From Adiantum capillus-veneris (Eukaryota; Streptophyta; Polypodiopsida; Polypodiales; Pteridaceae): 64,000 bases of DNA. The notes beneath the pieces are model-generated. The model searched no databases and was not told the origin of the DNA. It worked only from the letters and a program-made list of their open reading frames with translations. The stretch spans positions 108,373,977 to 108,437,976 of the forward strand of contig CM043949.1 of assembly GCA_014529385.2 (NCBI GenBank). Reading direction: 5' to 3'. Shown here in pieces: positions 33,515-45,420 of this stretch (positions are counted from its first letter, which is position 1; each line of letters opens with the position of its first letter). Both the position numbers and the translations under genes were made by a program.

Positions 33515-36066
33515 CTAAAAGTAATCATGTGCCTCAAGTGACCATCTAGATGTGAGCCAACCATGTGAAAGTCCGTCGTCAGTCATATGGCTCTTTAGAA
33601 ATATGATCGTGTCATCACAAGGTAAAAATCTAGCATGTATCTTGTCACGGGGAACAAATACCGGTTGGGTTGTCCTGGAAGCTCTACATGGAGAGCTACA
33701 TGCCTGATCTATCATGTGTCGCTCCTCAGTGGCACTACTCATCGTAGCAGAGCCTCTGCCTAGAGAAGGCTCCACACATGGCTGAGATGCCTGTGTACGT
33801 GGTCTCCAAACAAGTCTAGCAGGCTCTATCGTATCCCTACATAGGGTGTCAGTAGAGGTCACTCTAGTCCGTGTACGTCCATGTATCTGTGGTGTAACCT
33901 CTATCTCTGTGGTGTCAGTAATGTGGTCTCTAGGAACCTGATCTAGAAAATTACGGCTCGTGGCTGGTCTCCGTTCAATCAAGTGATTTGATCGTGAATC
34001 GGCACTCGTAGATGGCACTAGGGCAACATCTATATGTGGTGGCTGCTCTCTCTGTGACTCACTGGCTATGACACCGCTATGCAAGCTAAAAGAGTGGGAT
34101 AGCGATGTTGTCAGCTCTGCATCTTCTCTCATAGGGGGATCTACTCTCTTAGATGGCTCTAGCTCGACAGCTATCTCTAAGGGCCTATGTGAGGTCGAAA
34201 AATCTAAACAAGGATGCTCAAGGGCAGCTAGAATCTGTGGAGTGATCTTATCTATAACAAAGCCATCGGAGTCACTCATTCTATGACTCTGTGAGATCTC
34301 TCGCTGTGTGCTGGAAGTCTTGTGGATAAGTGTGGTAGGTGGTGTAGGCTCCCTAACAATACTCTGACTAGGCTCTAGTCTCAGGGGCTCTACCTGGGAG
34401 GCTAGGTGCTCGAGCTATCTCTCGTGGCACACTATCATCCTCATCTGGCATCTCCTACGGTGGTAGAATACGACGTGACAAAAGAAGCCTAGGAGGTGAT
34501 CTCTCTAGTGGTGTCTCTCGAGGACTCAGAGCTCTCGGTAGCTGTGGAGCTAGCATGGTCATCGTGGGTAAACATAAATCATCATGTCTAAGTCGAGGGG
34601 AGTAGGGTAGACCTATAGTCAAAACATATACTGCATATCGACATCCCCATAAACTTGCTCACGTGGATCTCCTATCAAATATGAAAGAAGGCGGGCTGAA
34701 GGATCTCTGGATCCACCACTCGTCAGGCGTCTTTACCTACGACCAAGCTCATCTAGATAGGTCACGGTCTGCTCAACTCTTTGAAGCTCCACTAGCCTAG
34801 GATGTGTCCGTGTGTCTAGGCTGTCATCTGGGTGTGCTCGCTCAATGTCATCAAAATCAAGGGTCTCAATCAAGAGATACTGCTCTTCGAACTCATCAAT
34901 AAAAATTGCTCTATTGGCCTGTGGGTAGGCTCTCACAATCTGCCTAGGTGTAGACATCATGCGCTGCAGGGTGGCTAGCCTCACAAAGGGGTGATCATAA
35001 GTGTCAACATTATATGCAACCCCTCGTGGAGATTGGCCTACTATATGCAAGATCTGACCGTCTATATCTCTCATGCTATCCCTAGTCTCTCTGGTCTCGG
35101 ACAGTGTCTGAAGGGTGGGGTCAGTGGTCTAGGGGCACTCATATCTACAATGGGTGATCTACCGGGCCCTACCTCTGGTGCTCTCATTGGGGTGATGTGG
35201 TCATCATAGACTCTCTCATATGCTCTCTAATCTATATCATCAAAGGCTGGCATGGGTCTCTAGATGGTGCAAGGTGTCGAGGTTGAGACTCTCTAAAGTA
35301 CGTGTCTCGAAGGCTCTGGGTCTCTATCTGTGGCTCACTCTGAGTGGTACGCAAAGTGCTAGCAATCGCCATGTACATCGCTCTAGACTCGTGATAGCTC
35401 GAAACGCCTAGCGGAAAATCAAGTCTAGGTGAGGAGAATCCTGGCGGTGGTTTCCTAAGTGATGTGGGTGGTGGCACTGTGTCTAAAGGAGGTGAGGCAC
35501 TCCTACTCGAAGTAGGGTGCTGGGTTGGTCGAGGATCGTCGTACGGAAATCCACAAGTCAAAAAGTAAAGCTCAGTGCTTGTGGTGCTCATGTAGAATCC
35601 GTCTTTAGGCTCACCAACTAGTGCCACAACATCTGTGGATAGGCGTCTACTAGAAGTGCGACACTCTAATCGATATATGCGCTGAGCACTATCTATATAG
35701 ATCACTCAAGGACCTACCTGTTGTAATGTAACCTGCACGGGATGGTCGAAGGCCTCAAGGCAATCATTTGCGTGTACTAGCTCTATCTCCTCTAGCCTAA
35801 TCAAATGGTTGACCACATACGTGGCGCGATAGTCATCTCTAAATGTGCCATCCCGCGTGCCGTCGGGAAGGACTCGCACCACCTGGAGGGTCTGTGTGGG
35901 GCCAAAGTAGGCACGACACTGGATAAAGAAATGTCCATATGTGTCGGTGTAAAAGGGCCGGCCTGTGATCGCCTACAAGTGTGAGCAATGTGTACTCAGA
36001 GCACGAAGTGGTCATGGCCATCATATGTGCGCTCTCGACGTGTGATAGGCCTCTAAACCTCGTCAA
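33515..36066 (-). pseudogene. G3 broken coding region, unrecognised protein
   Basis: Pieces on the minus strand at 36,066-35,710, 35,705-35,232, 35,074-34,733 and 34,279-33,515 appear to be one former gene split by frameshifts and stops. The N-terminal piece reads best as HFFIQCRAYFGPTQTLQVV followed by a folded-looking segment (YVVNHLIRLEEIELVHANDC). Later pieces are rich in Ser, Pro, Arg and Thr and look disordered. No RT, integrase, protease or zinc knuckle was seen. It could be a gag-like protein of an unfamiliar element or a captured host gene. I do not recognise the family. Confidence 0.45.
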
Positions 36067-36299
36067 CTCGTCGAATGTAGACTAAAATCAAAATCTGCAC
36101 TATATCGAGGTTTATGCGTACAATCAGACTCAAATCTGGTAAAACCCAACTCTCGGACGTATCTGCTCTAAATGTGTCTAATCGTGTGTACATGCATGCG
36201 AACGTCGAGTATGTGGGGTGTATGATGCGTGTGGAATATGTGTGAGAAGCAAAGGAAGAAAGAAAAAAAAATCGTTTTTTTTATAAATGTTTTTTTTTT

Positions 36300-36665
36300 G
36301 GACGTGTGTGTGTGTGTGTGTGTAAATCCGAGTGAGAGAAAGAGACAAAAAGAGAAAATCAAGAGAGTGTTTATGGAGATCTTTTGTGTGGGTGAGTGAA
36401 AGAGGGCAAAGAGACAAAATGAGAAAATCAAGGAGTGATTGAGGGAAAGAGACAAAGAGAGAAAGTCAAGGAATATTTAAGTGGGGGATCTTTTGTGTGT
36501 GTGTGTGGTGAAAGAAACAAAGAGAAAATCAAGGAGCATTTAAAGGGGGACAGTTTTTGTGTGTACTTCTTTTTTATTTTTTTTGTTTTTTTGGGTTTTT
36601 TTTGACACGTGTGTGTGAATCCGAGAGAGAGAAAGCAAGAAAAATAAAGAGGGGTGTATGTTTGT
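36300..36665. repeat. Diverged tandem repeats of about 55-65 bp in the G3 leader
   Basis: Units carry the phrase GAGACAAAGAGAGAAA (or close variants), then ATCAAGGAG, then an ATTTAA/GATCTTTTGTGTG end, at about 36,330, 36,391, 36,446 and 36,509. Related halves flank them at 36,300 and 36,603. The plus strand is purine-rich throughout. Short (GT) runs are at 36,304-36,322 and 36,493-36,508. Confidence 0.65.
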
Positions 36666-36668
36666 GTA

Positions 36669-36671
<3 letters not shown>

Positions 36672-36721
<50 letters not shown>
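36672..36721. repeat. (GT)25 microsatellite
   Basis: An uninterrupted GT run inside the G3 leader. ORFs across it are artefacts. Confidence 0.97.
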
Positions 36722-36723
<2 letters not shown>

Positions 36724-37540
36724 AACACATCAATTGCCAATCAAGCCAAGACCCGTTTTAACCTCTTTTTTGTCCATTTTTGGCCCAAAAATTAGCGCAA
36801 TTGGTGGTTCAATTAGAAAATTTCTACGCATACACTTGTTTACCACTAATCCAACATCACAATACAATCATAAACACTCCAATTTTCCACTTGCAATTAG
36901 TTTATTTATGTGTGTATACACAAGCACAATTAAGCCTAAAATGCACCAATTAATCACACACAATTCTACCGAAATTTGGACAGAAGTTCAGTGCAAAATT
37001 GGCAATCAAAAACCATAAACTATATCAATATAATGACCATAATCAATCAATGGTTTTGCATCAAACACATTAGCATCAAAATGGCCAAAAAGCAAACACC
37101 AATTGGTACACATTTGCCCTCACGTTGGCATACACTAGTGCACATAGATTTTCACCGATTAAGTGCACCTAATCAATCCTCAAACTTGCACTTTAATTTC
37201 AGATTTTAAAGTGGGTTAATGCACTCACATTACAACAAGAATCGCATCGATTTCTCCATTGCAATTGACGATTACACACGTGTGTGTGTAGGCAACCGCT
37301 TCACCGCATCTCCACCTACAAGCACCAATCATGTGTAGCATCATTTTTCTTCAAATCAAACACATAATCATGAAGGAAAAACATCCAATTAGAGATTCAT
37401 TCATGTGTAGCACCAAAAACACACAAGCTTAGTGAGTAATTAGACATCGAAATTAGCATAAATCACACATAAGCACACACTTTCTAATCACTCAAATCAT
37501 GCAAAATTGATGAAATTTCAACCCGTAAGAGTGATGCACA
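36722..37540 (-). other. G3 distal leader or flank, non-coding
   Basis: AT-rich sequence with recurrent CATGTGTAGCA (37,330 and 37,403) and CACACAAGC phrases. No coding frame and no LTR terminus were recognised. Confidence 0.35.
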
Positions 37541-37570
37541 AGCCTCTATTTAGGCACATAAACATGGGTT

Positions 37571-39327
37571 GAAGGTGTTGTCTCACTGCTTGCCAAACGA
37601 GAAAGAAGAAGGGACAAGATGGTAGTAACACTACAAGTCCTTCCGCCTCAACTTCTGACAAAATGGTAAAGCCTACTTTTATCGCTCCTAAGTTTGACGA
37701 GTCCATGCTAGATGAGCTTGTGAAGGGAATGCGTGACTTGAAGGTGAAGTTTGCAAAGCTTGAAGAAAAAGGCCAACCATCAGGGCCACTTCCTAGGCAA
37801 AGACAACAGCCCAAAGAAGGGTTTGTTAATAGATGTATTTGGTGTGATAGTACAGACCATGTAAGAAGGGATTGTGATGATTTTAGTGATGCTTTGTCAA
37901 AAGATGTTGTCTTTTTTAAGGATGGTAAAATCCACTTAAGAGAGACAGGTCTACCCTTGAGAACTAACTTTGGGAAGGGGGGAATGCAAACCTTAGTTGA
38001 AGATATGGCAACTAAGCATGCCACCTCTTCAATTGAGGCAGCTACTTATGGAGTAAAAATTGAACATTTTTGTCATGAAGAGGTGAGTGACCATCATGGT
38101 CAAATTTGGCCAAATGTCATGCAATTAGCTAAAAAGGGAAAGCTTACAAAAGAGATTCTACATGAAGCAGGTGATTGCATACGTCTAGAAACAGGATGGA
38201 ATGATCCAGTGGACTCATTGTCAGTGCATGCCTACATTACAAAATGTCAACAAAATGAGGCAATTGTAGAAGAGAAGCGCAGACGTGAGAATGCTGATGA
38301 AGGACCATCAAAAAGAGCTTCTAGAAGTGGGGGAAGAAGCGACTCAATGCCTTCTCAAACACCCTCAACACAAGGAGCATCTCCACCTGAAGTACTCATG
38401 GAGGAGTCTACAACAGGAAAGAAGAAAGAGCCGACAAAAGGTAAGACAAAAGGCCCAACTTATAAACTACAATCTGATATTGAGGTTGCTACAGATTTAA
38501 AGAAAGTCTTGGAGGAAAGGATCTTGAATAGCAAGATTGAGTTTACTCTGGGAGAAGTTCTTGGCATTGCAAAGAGTGAATTCCATGAGGAGATCATTGA
38601 CATCATCAAGAGGAAGAGGCAAACCCTTGCTGAAGTTTCTCGTCCACAGGTTGAAGGGGAAACCTCAAAGACACAAGGGATGCAACTGCAAAATAAGGAG
38701 AATGATGGAGCTGTTGTAGGATGCTACCAATCTAGTGGGAGAGTGAAGCAAGTGTATTTCTCAAATGATGATGAAGAAGTTGAAGATATTCCTAGGAGTT
38801 ACTATTCACGAAGTCAGTGGGCAAGGGCTACTACAGAAACTTTGGTCAAGGTAGGTGATCTTGAAGAGCCATTTGTTGCTTTGATTGACCATGGTTCAGA
38901 AATAAACATAATGTCAAAGAGTCTCTACAACAAGTGCAAATGGCCGATGGACATAGATCATGGTTGGATGGTAAAAGTGGCAAACAATTCATCCGGTGAA
39001 TTGTATGCAGCATGTCCAGGTGTGAAGGTAACAATAGGTGATGTAAAGATTGACCAAAAATTCTTTGTACAGGATACATCTTCATATCATCTCATCCTTG
39101 GACAACCCTACATTGTGGGAGTTCTAATGGAAACAAAGGTAATGGATGATGGTTCAGCATATGCTAGGATACGTAGCAAAGATGGTAAACGAGCTGTCCA
39201 ATTTCTCACAGTTTGTGTGAACCATGAAAGAAATCGTGACAACCTCAGAGAACATCCTCTACCAAAGGTGAGCAAAGAGTTTCATGATCATAGAGAAATG
39301 ATGGGTTTTGGCCAAGTACCATTGTAA
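37571..39327 (+). pseudogene. G4 gag and aspartic protease, 5'-truncated
   Basis: The frame is open from 37,571; the first ATG is at 37,663 but is probably internal, since capsid sequence is absent upstream. One zinc knuckle lies near residue 58 (RCIWCDSTDHVRRDC, CX2CX4HX4C-like). A Lys/Glu-rich middle part follows, then a retropepsin-like domain near residues 400-500 with LIDHGSEINIMS (Asp-His-Gly in place of Asp-Ser/Thr-Gly) and YHLILGQPYIVG. The end (ARIRSKDGKRAVQFL) probably continued into pol; the stop at 39,325-39,327 or a frameshift near it breaks the link. Confidence 0.8.
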
Positions 39328-39482
39328 AGCGGGATTGCAGTGGTGTAGAAAGAAAAAGGGTCTCGCCTGATCCAAAAATAGGTGAAGCTTTTTCAACGAG
39401 CTCCTTGGTAACAAAGAATAGATCAGTATGTTTTACAAAACTTGAAGATTTCAAGAGATGTGAGAGGCAATATGTGCATAAT
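39328..39482 (+). pseudogene. G4 pol, 5' piece before the G5 insertion
   Basis: In another frame than the gag ORF, this short piece reads through to the G5 junction. It joins in frame with the sequence after G5 at 53,013 once the duplicated ATAAT is counted once. No domain by itself. Confidence 0.6.
39478..39482 (+). repeat. Target site duplication of G5, left copy (ATAAT)
   Basis: ATAAT immediately precedes the G5 5' LTR and is repeated exactly at 53,008-53,012 after the 3' LTR. Confidence 0.95.
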
Positions 39483-39792
39483 TGTTAACCCTCGTGGCTC
39501 ACGGAAACCCTATCGCCTACCACGGACACTGTAACCGTATTATTTATTTAAGTAGAGTCAGGCACCGGGCTTGTCGGTCCAATAGGGAAAGGTAGAGTGA
39601 TCGCCGATGAGAGGCGCACTCTAACACGAACATGCTAGGGTTAGTTGGCTAAGCATGGGCGCCCAAGTGTGAATGGGGTGAGCTCACATAAAAGCCAATT
39701 AAACCTAAAATTGAGTCATTCTCTCATTGTGCAATAGAAGCTGCTCTTGCTCCATCTCCACCTTCTCCTTCACCATCTCCTTGTGTGTGTGC

Positions 39793-39853
<61 letters not shown>

Positions 39854-40088
39854 CGATCGAGCATTGCGGCGGCACGACGGCGGCGAGGCGGTTGAGCGCG
39901 GCGTAGTGGCGTCTCCCTCTTCTTCGTGGCGAGGAATCCTCTACGGCAGGAGCATAAGGCGGTGAGTGACACACCATTGCCCTCTTTGAGCTTACTAGTT
40001 AAACTAGTTGTGTGCTTGGAGCCGTCTGCGGCTCGTACACGGTGTATCGGCAAGTCCCTTGCTTCGACAGTGTGGCAAGGAGCGCACA
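39483..40088 (+). repeat. G5 5' LTR
   Basis: 606 bp, TG...CA. Contains TATTTATTTAAGTAG (about 39,540) as a possible TATA region, a (GA)n run at about 39,796-39,851 and a GC-rich 3' part. Differs from the 3' LTR at about a dozen bases plus microsatellite length. Confidence 0.95.
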
Positions 40089-40092
40089 TTTT

Positions 40093-40110
40093 TGGCGCCG
40101 CTGCCGGGGA
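40093..40110 (+). promoter_or_regulatory. G5 primer-binding site, tRNA-Asp type
   Basis: TGGCGCCGCTGCCGGGGA lies four bases after the LTR. It matches the complement of the plant tRNA-Asp(GTC) 3' end with one difference (GCTGCC against GTTGCC). Confidence 0.92.
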
Positions 40111-41096
40111 ATAGCCCAGCACTAAGCCCAAGAGGCACTTTGTGCTTCTTGTATGAGTGGTTTGCAGTAGGAAAGAAGAGGGAGAGGAAGTTAGCATTTT
40201 CTGTTTTTCTGCTGCGTACATTTAGTATTAGTTAGATAGTTAGCAAAATTCTGTTTTTCTGTTTGCACACAGTTAGCATTAGTCACACAGTTAGCATTTC
40301 TTACGTTTTTTGCGTTTTCTGTGTTTTCACTGCACAGTTCTGTCAAGTTTCAATTTTTGCATTTTCTGTGTTTTCTGGTTTGTGCACAGCTAGGCGCACA
40401 GCTAGTTAATTAAGTAGGTTAGTAATTAGGTGAACCACTGATTAGCAGGTCAGTAGGTAGGTGGGACAGTAAATAGGTAGGTGAGGACAACGCGCACCAA
40501 AACGCGTACCAAATAATACCTCCAAAAAAAAAAAAAGTGTTTTCGGAAAAAAAAAATGGAAAAAAAAATTTGTGAAAAAAAAATCCGAAAAATAAAAACG
40601 CGAGTGAGTGAGAGGTTAAATTTTCGAAAATAAAAAACGTGAGTTATAAAAACGTACGGGTTGGTCTGTATAAAAGATAGATCGGGATCATTTCCCCAAG
40701 CCCAAGCCCAAGCCTCAGGCCTCAATCTTATGATATATACTAGACTCACTCTTATATATATACCCTACTCCCTCAAGAGAGAATGAGAGCATGTGGGACA
40801 AGTCCTCCACTCTCCTCCCTTCTCTTCCCACTTGCACCCTTAGACTTTCTAGTTTGGGCCTAGTTCCCTACTGGAAATTGACAGTTTTAGGGATTCCGAG
40901 GGCACAGAGTGACCAAACGGAGGGCTGTAAAGCACGGCACGACCCTCTGATCGATACGCTCGTTTCGAGCTATCACACGGCCCATTCCACGACACGCTCT
41001 AAAAAATCTAGCAAAAAAACAAACAAAAAACACGCTAAAAACTAGTCACAACGCCTCCTAGAGCAGCTTTTTGACACCTTAGGATATCAAAAGCAC
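40111..41096 (+). other. G5 untranslated leader
   Basis: About 1 kb without coding frames. Repeated CACAGTTAGCA phrases occur near 40,210-40,300, A-runs near 40,505-40,580 and a TATATATATA element at about 40,754. Matches the G2 leader in inverted orientation. Confidence 0.75.
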
Positions 41097-44030
41097 ATGC
41101 ACTTACGCTCTGGACGGGTGCTAGAACACGAGCATATTGAGGGTGCCTCTGTTCATACGGACACCCATTACCCATCCACGATAGGATCTAGACCCTCAGC
41201 GGGGACACAAGGTAGCACCACCCAAGACCCTAAAATAGCCGCTAGTGATTCCTCCTCCGACTCAGAAATCATGGAAGCATACCCTACCCAAAACACTGAG
41301 AGAGAAGGCCATGCACCTCCCGAAGCTCCACAGCCTAGTACTAGTATGTTTAGCCGTTTCATGGAAACATTAGGTAGAGCTACTCGCTCGGAACCTGATG
41401 CAAATGAAGCACACGAAGGGGGTGGGGAAGTGGACTCTCCTTTCACATCGCACGTGGACCCCACACCCCCAAAGAGTGTCCATGTGGATATCCTGCCAAC
41501 TTCTTACCAAGAAGGCCCTGTTGAGCTGCCTCCTTCAGAAGTTCCCTCTAGAGTACCGTTGGTGACAAGTAAAACCACGGGGAGCAACATTGCTTCTACC
41601 TCACAAGAAACCGTTAACACGTCGACTCTAGAAGGATTGTTCATTAATGATCATTGGACATATGACCTCCACAATGAGGTGTTGACGGATCTACAATCTG
41701 GCCACGCCTACCATGTAGGATGGATAGAGATTGTACAATCCACCTCTAGTGCCACGAGCATCGAAGATCAACAGAAAATGATCTGTAATGTTATCCATGG
41801 CATTATTCAATCAGAAAGGCAAAACCGAGGGGTAAATATACTCTCAACTGGCCCCATGAGATTTCTGGATACGAGCAAGGCTCAAAAGCCTACTCTATCA
41901 CAAATGGAGACTCCTCTAATGAGCCCCATGGACCCATCTTACGTCATTTCACCTGGGGTCTCTATGCAATCTGAGCCTCCGAGCGACAACTTTAGCTTCC
42001 CTAACTTGGCTCAACCCTCTATTAAGGAAAACCCAGTGCTCACTCCAGGGATAAGCCTGACAGAGAATGTACCGATGACATCTACGGTTAGCGCAGTGCC
42101 ACTACCTAGTGTCGTAGTACCTAATATGGGGCCTCGACCGTATGTGCCTCTAGCCCCTTATGCACACATGGCCCCCACACCTCCAATTGTACCACTTGTT
42201 TATGCTCCTCGAGTGCCGCTCCCTAGCCCTTATCCGAGTGGACCTATGCCCGGTTATGTTCCATATCCTCCATCATCCACACATATGCCAAGACCGGTAC
42301 CCGTCCCTCTCCCACATATGATTCCAAGAGTACCTCCACCAGCCCTGCCTCCTCACATAGGTGACTTGGCAGCGTTTGCTCAAACCATAGGTCGATCTAT
42401 CGCGGAAAATATGCGTCACGCATCTGATAGAGAGCCTAGAAGTAAGGCAGTACAAATTGCCAAACTCACGCAAAAATTCAATGGGGACGAAGATGCTAGA
42501 AAACACATCGAAGTGTTTGAACAAGTATGTGATTCCTTAGGGGAACGCAACGAACTACATAAGTGCAATGCCTTAAGCTTGACATTAAGTGGGAAGGCTG
42601 GAGATTGGTATAGAACCCTAAGGGTGGACGAGAAAACAATCTACCCTACCCTTCGAAGGTTGTTTCTAAAGGAGTACATACGAGAAGGTGTGCTTTGGGG
42701 TGTAGCATCTCAGCTACAGAAGGCCGAACGTAAGGAAGGAGAGTCAGTAAGGGACTTCATTAGTCGTCTAAAGCACTTAAACTCTCGCTGCCCTGTAAAT
42801 GAGCGCTTCAACAATAACCAACTGCTTGATCGATTCATTCGAGGGGTGAGGAATGAAGGAATCTATAATGGACTAGTGATTAGAGGTATCACAACCTGGG
42901 AAGATGTCACTGCCAATGCAATCCAACTAGAGGACAACTTGATGATAGCAGGCATGAGGGTGTCTACTGACACGAGATCCACTAGCTCACAAGCCATTGA
43001 GTATGAACCCATGACTGCAAAGCCCATTGCCAATGAGCCAAAGGTATTTGAGACATTCTTGACAGACCTCACCAAGGCAATCCAAGAGTCTCTTAAGGAT
43101 AATCGACCCCCTCAAAATAGTCACATGTATCCAAGAAGGGAGCAACAATGGTGTTCCATTTTCTTAGGTCCACATAGCACTAGTGAGTGCCCTACGTTTA
43201 GAGTAAAATTTAATGGAACTTGCAACGCATGTGGTAGGTATGGTCACCAAGCTAAGGATTGTTTAATGATCAAACGCATTATGGCAAATAGACCACCTGT
43301 AGCCTGGACGAATGCACCTCGAGCTCCTGTATTGATGCCTGCTCCACCTGTTGAGCAACTACCGCAACACATGGTCCCTAGACCTCAAAATGTTGTACAA
43401 GCTACACCGCTACCACTTCCTGTGCTAGGACCGCAGCCCCCGCATCCAAGAGTCGCCCCTATGAACCAAGTGGGTTGCGAGCCATCAAATGCTTATGCAG
43501 ATGGCTGTGAGGAGGAAATAGACACTAGTATTGCCTACGGACTTGATACATTGGAAGAGTGTCCTATATACTACATGGAAGATTGTTGGGGGCAAGTCAA
43601 GCCGGTTTATCAAGCTGCTGCTCTCGCATCCAGAGGTCAAAATATCAACACCCAGGCTAGGAGGCCACCTCTTCAATGCTACGAGTGTGGTGGACCACAT
43701 CGGGCAGCTGAGTGCCCTATTAGGCTGCAAAAGAATGCTGCACAGATGCAAATGAATCAAGGGAGCACGTCTGCAATGCCAATACTCACATGTAATCGTT
43801 GTGGCATAGATCACTTGATTGCCCAATGCCCTTATAACCCAAATGCGCCTAAAATCACACCCCTAAATTTGGTCGAAATTGCTAGTGTGACATTGCCAAT
43901 ACCACCCGTCGCACTCGCTTATGCGATTACACGGTCCATGCTTCAAGGGCCAGACCATATCCTCGAAGAGAGAGATACCGCGTCAGTTATCCAAGCAATG
44001 AAAAAGAAGACACAAAGGAAGAGGTCGTAG
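41097..44030 (+). pseudogene. G5 gag
   Basis: Starts at ATG 41,097 (MHLRSGRVLEHEH). About 450 residues of Ser/Pro/Thr-rich sequence precede the retrotrans_gag capsid domain at residues 455-620 (AKLTQKFNGDEDARKHIEVF, GKAGDWYRTLRVDE). Knuckles follow near 685 (CSIFLGPHSTSEC, one cysteine lost), 708 (CNACGRYGHQAKDC), 860 (CYECGGPHRAAEC) and 899 (CNRCGIDHLIAQC). The frame ends at TAG 44,028-44,030, where G2 has CAG, so the stop is a point mutation and the native frame continues into protease. The product coats the element RNA and forms the particle. Confidence 0.92.
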
Positions 44031-45420
44031 AATACGGGAAATTCAAAGCCAAGTTCCAAAACAAACATAGGAACAGGAGATGACCCCGTGTATATGAATG
44101 ACCTCGAGGATGATTCAGATTCAATCGAGACAATGGAGACTAGAACCAATACCACAAAGGGAAAGACCGACAAAGAAAACCGTAACATGGAACCAAATGA
44201 AAACCGAATAAGAGAAAACCATAAAGAGCCTCTGAAAACACCACTAGTGTTTCCAAATCCAATCCAAGACTCCCAAGATAAACCGCAGGGGCAAAAAGGG
44301 AAGAATCGTAAAAAGAAGATTGGGACGTATCCAAACCCAGTAGACGAGATTGAGCAGGTGAAACATCTAAGAGGTTTAGTGGAGGAGACTCAAAGGAAAC
44401 TAGAACTAGAACCCATGCATGTCAAAATTCATGACACAGTGTTTCCCACGCAAGTTCATCCACCCCACATAAACCATAGACCGTTAGCCATATCTAGTAT
44501 CATCCAAGAAGGGAGTGAGGACGGGGCATCAGGAAGTGAGCATACACCTTTCTTGTTGGAAAGGATGTTTAAGGAAGGAATACCTCATCCCATTGAGGAA
44601 TATGAGATTCCATCCTCACCAGTTCCTAGTCAAGGACCTGCACCCTGCAAAATGCAAATGAATGTTGCCAAACTAGTGGACTTCATGTCTTCTGAGGTCT
44701 GAACCACGATCATAGCAAAGCTGTATGGAGATCCTGATTTATTCCTTGCACTTCGAGCATTCCTTAACGGAGAGCTACGAACGGGATTACCGCAGTTTGC
44801 GCAACCAAAAAGGCCTGACTCGATTATGATTGATGAGGAAAATCATGTGCAATCACTTGACTTAGATGGACACGAGTCTGTGATCGAGGTACCCATTAAC
44901 GAATTAGGGCAGTATTTTGAAGGCGACGAGTCTAATGCGACCCTACCCATCACTACCAAGGGATTAACTATAAAGGGAATTCTTGATGGTGGTGCGGGAG
45001 TTAGCATCGTTACAAAAGATTGTTGGGAATCCATGGGAAAACCCCGCCTCAGTGTTACTAACATTGTGGTAAAGATGGCAAATGGTACCATAGCCAAACC
45101 TATGGGGATGCTCAAGGATCTTAAGATCAAAGTTCTAGGACACAAGGTATGACATACGTTCATTGTAATGGATTTCTCTAAACACCTTATGTCATATGAA
45201 ATGATTTTAGGACGACCATTCATGAGGGAAGCACAAATGGTTCATGATTGGTCTAAAAATCATGTCTATTTGCAATTCCAAGACTCTGTCCTTAGAGTGG
45301 ATTTGGTGACTGGTAAGGTACACCCCTTAGGGAGTAAAACCATTATTGATCATCGCTCTGACACCACAGTTCACTCGGCCCCACTACAATATTGTTACAC
45401 TTGTAAGAAGGATACAGACA
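44031..45420 (+). pseudogene. G5 gag-pol linker and first aspartic protease
   Basis: Same frame as gag, interrupted by TGA at 44,700-44,702 and TGA at 45,150-45,152; G2 has CGA at both. After a basic/acidic linker comes a retropepsin-like domain. Its active-site motif (44,985-44,993) reads Asp-Gly-Gly in ILDGGAGVSIVTKD, not Asp-Ser/Thr-Gly. The flap side and the second hydrophobic-hydrophobic-Gly are present (YEMILGRPFMRE). It would mature the polyprotein if active. The Gly substitution is also in G2, so it predates both insertions. Confidence 0.8.

Larger units (their letters stand above)
31094..37540 (-). mobile_element. G3: minus-strand LTR element with a 3' module shared with G2/G5
   Basis: Reading on the minus strand, a leader (37,540-36,067) is followed by broken ORFs (36,066-33,515), a non-coding module (33,000-31,970) homologous to the one before the 3' LTR of G2 and G5, a purine tract GGAAGGGAAGAG (31,782-31,793) and an LTR start TGTTGACGGGCG (ending at 31,781). 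No gag, RT or integrase motif was found in the ORFs and no right-hand LTR, so G3 is truncated or a recombinant. The right border is where G4 begins, near 37,540-37,570. Confidence 0.55.

Noticed and set aside
36168..36455. Hydrophobic ORFs with Thr-His repeats on the minus strand, resembling membrane proteins
   Set aside because: Low-complexity product of GA/GT tracts in the G3 leader.
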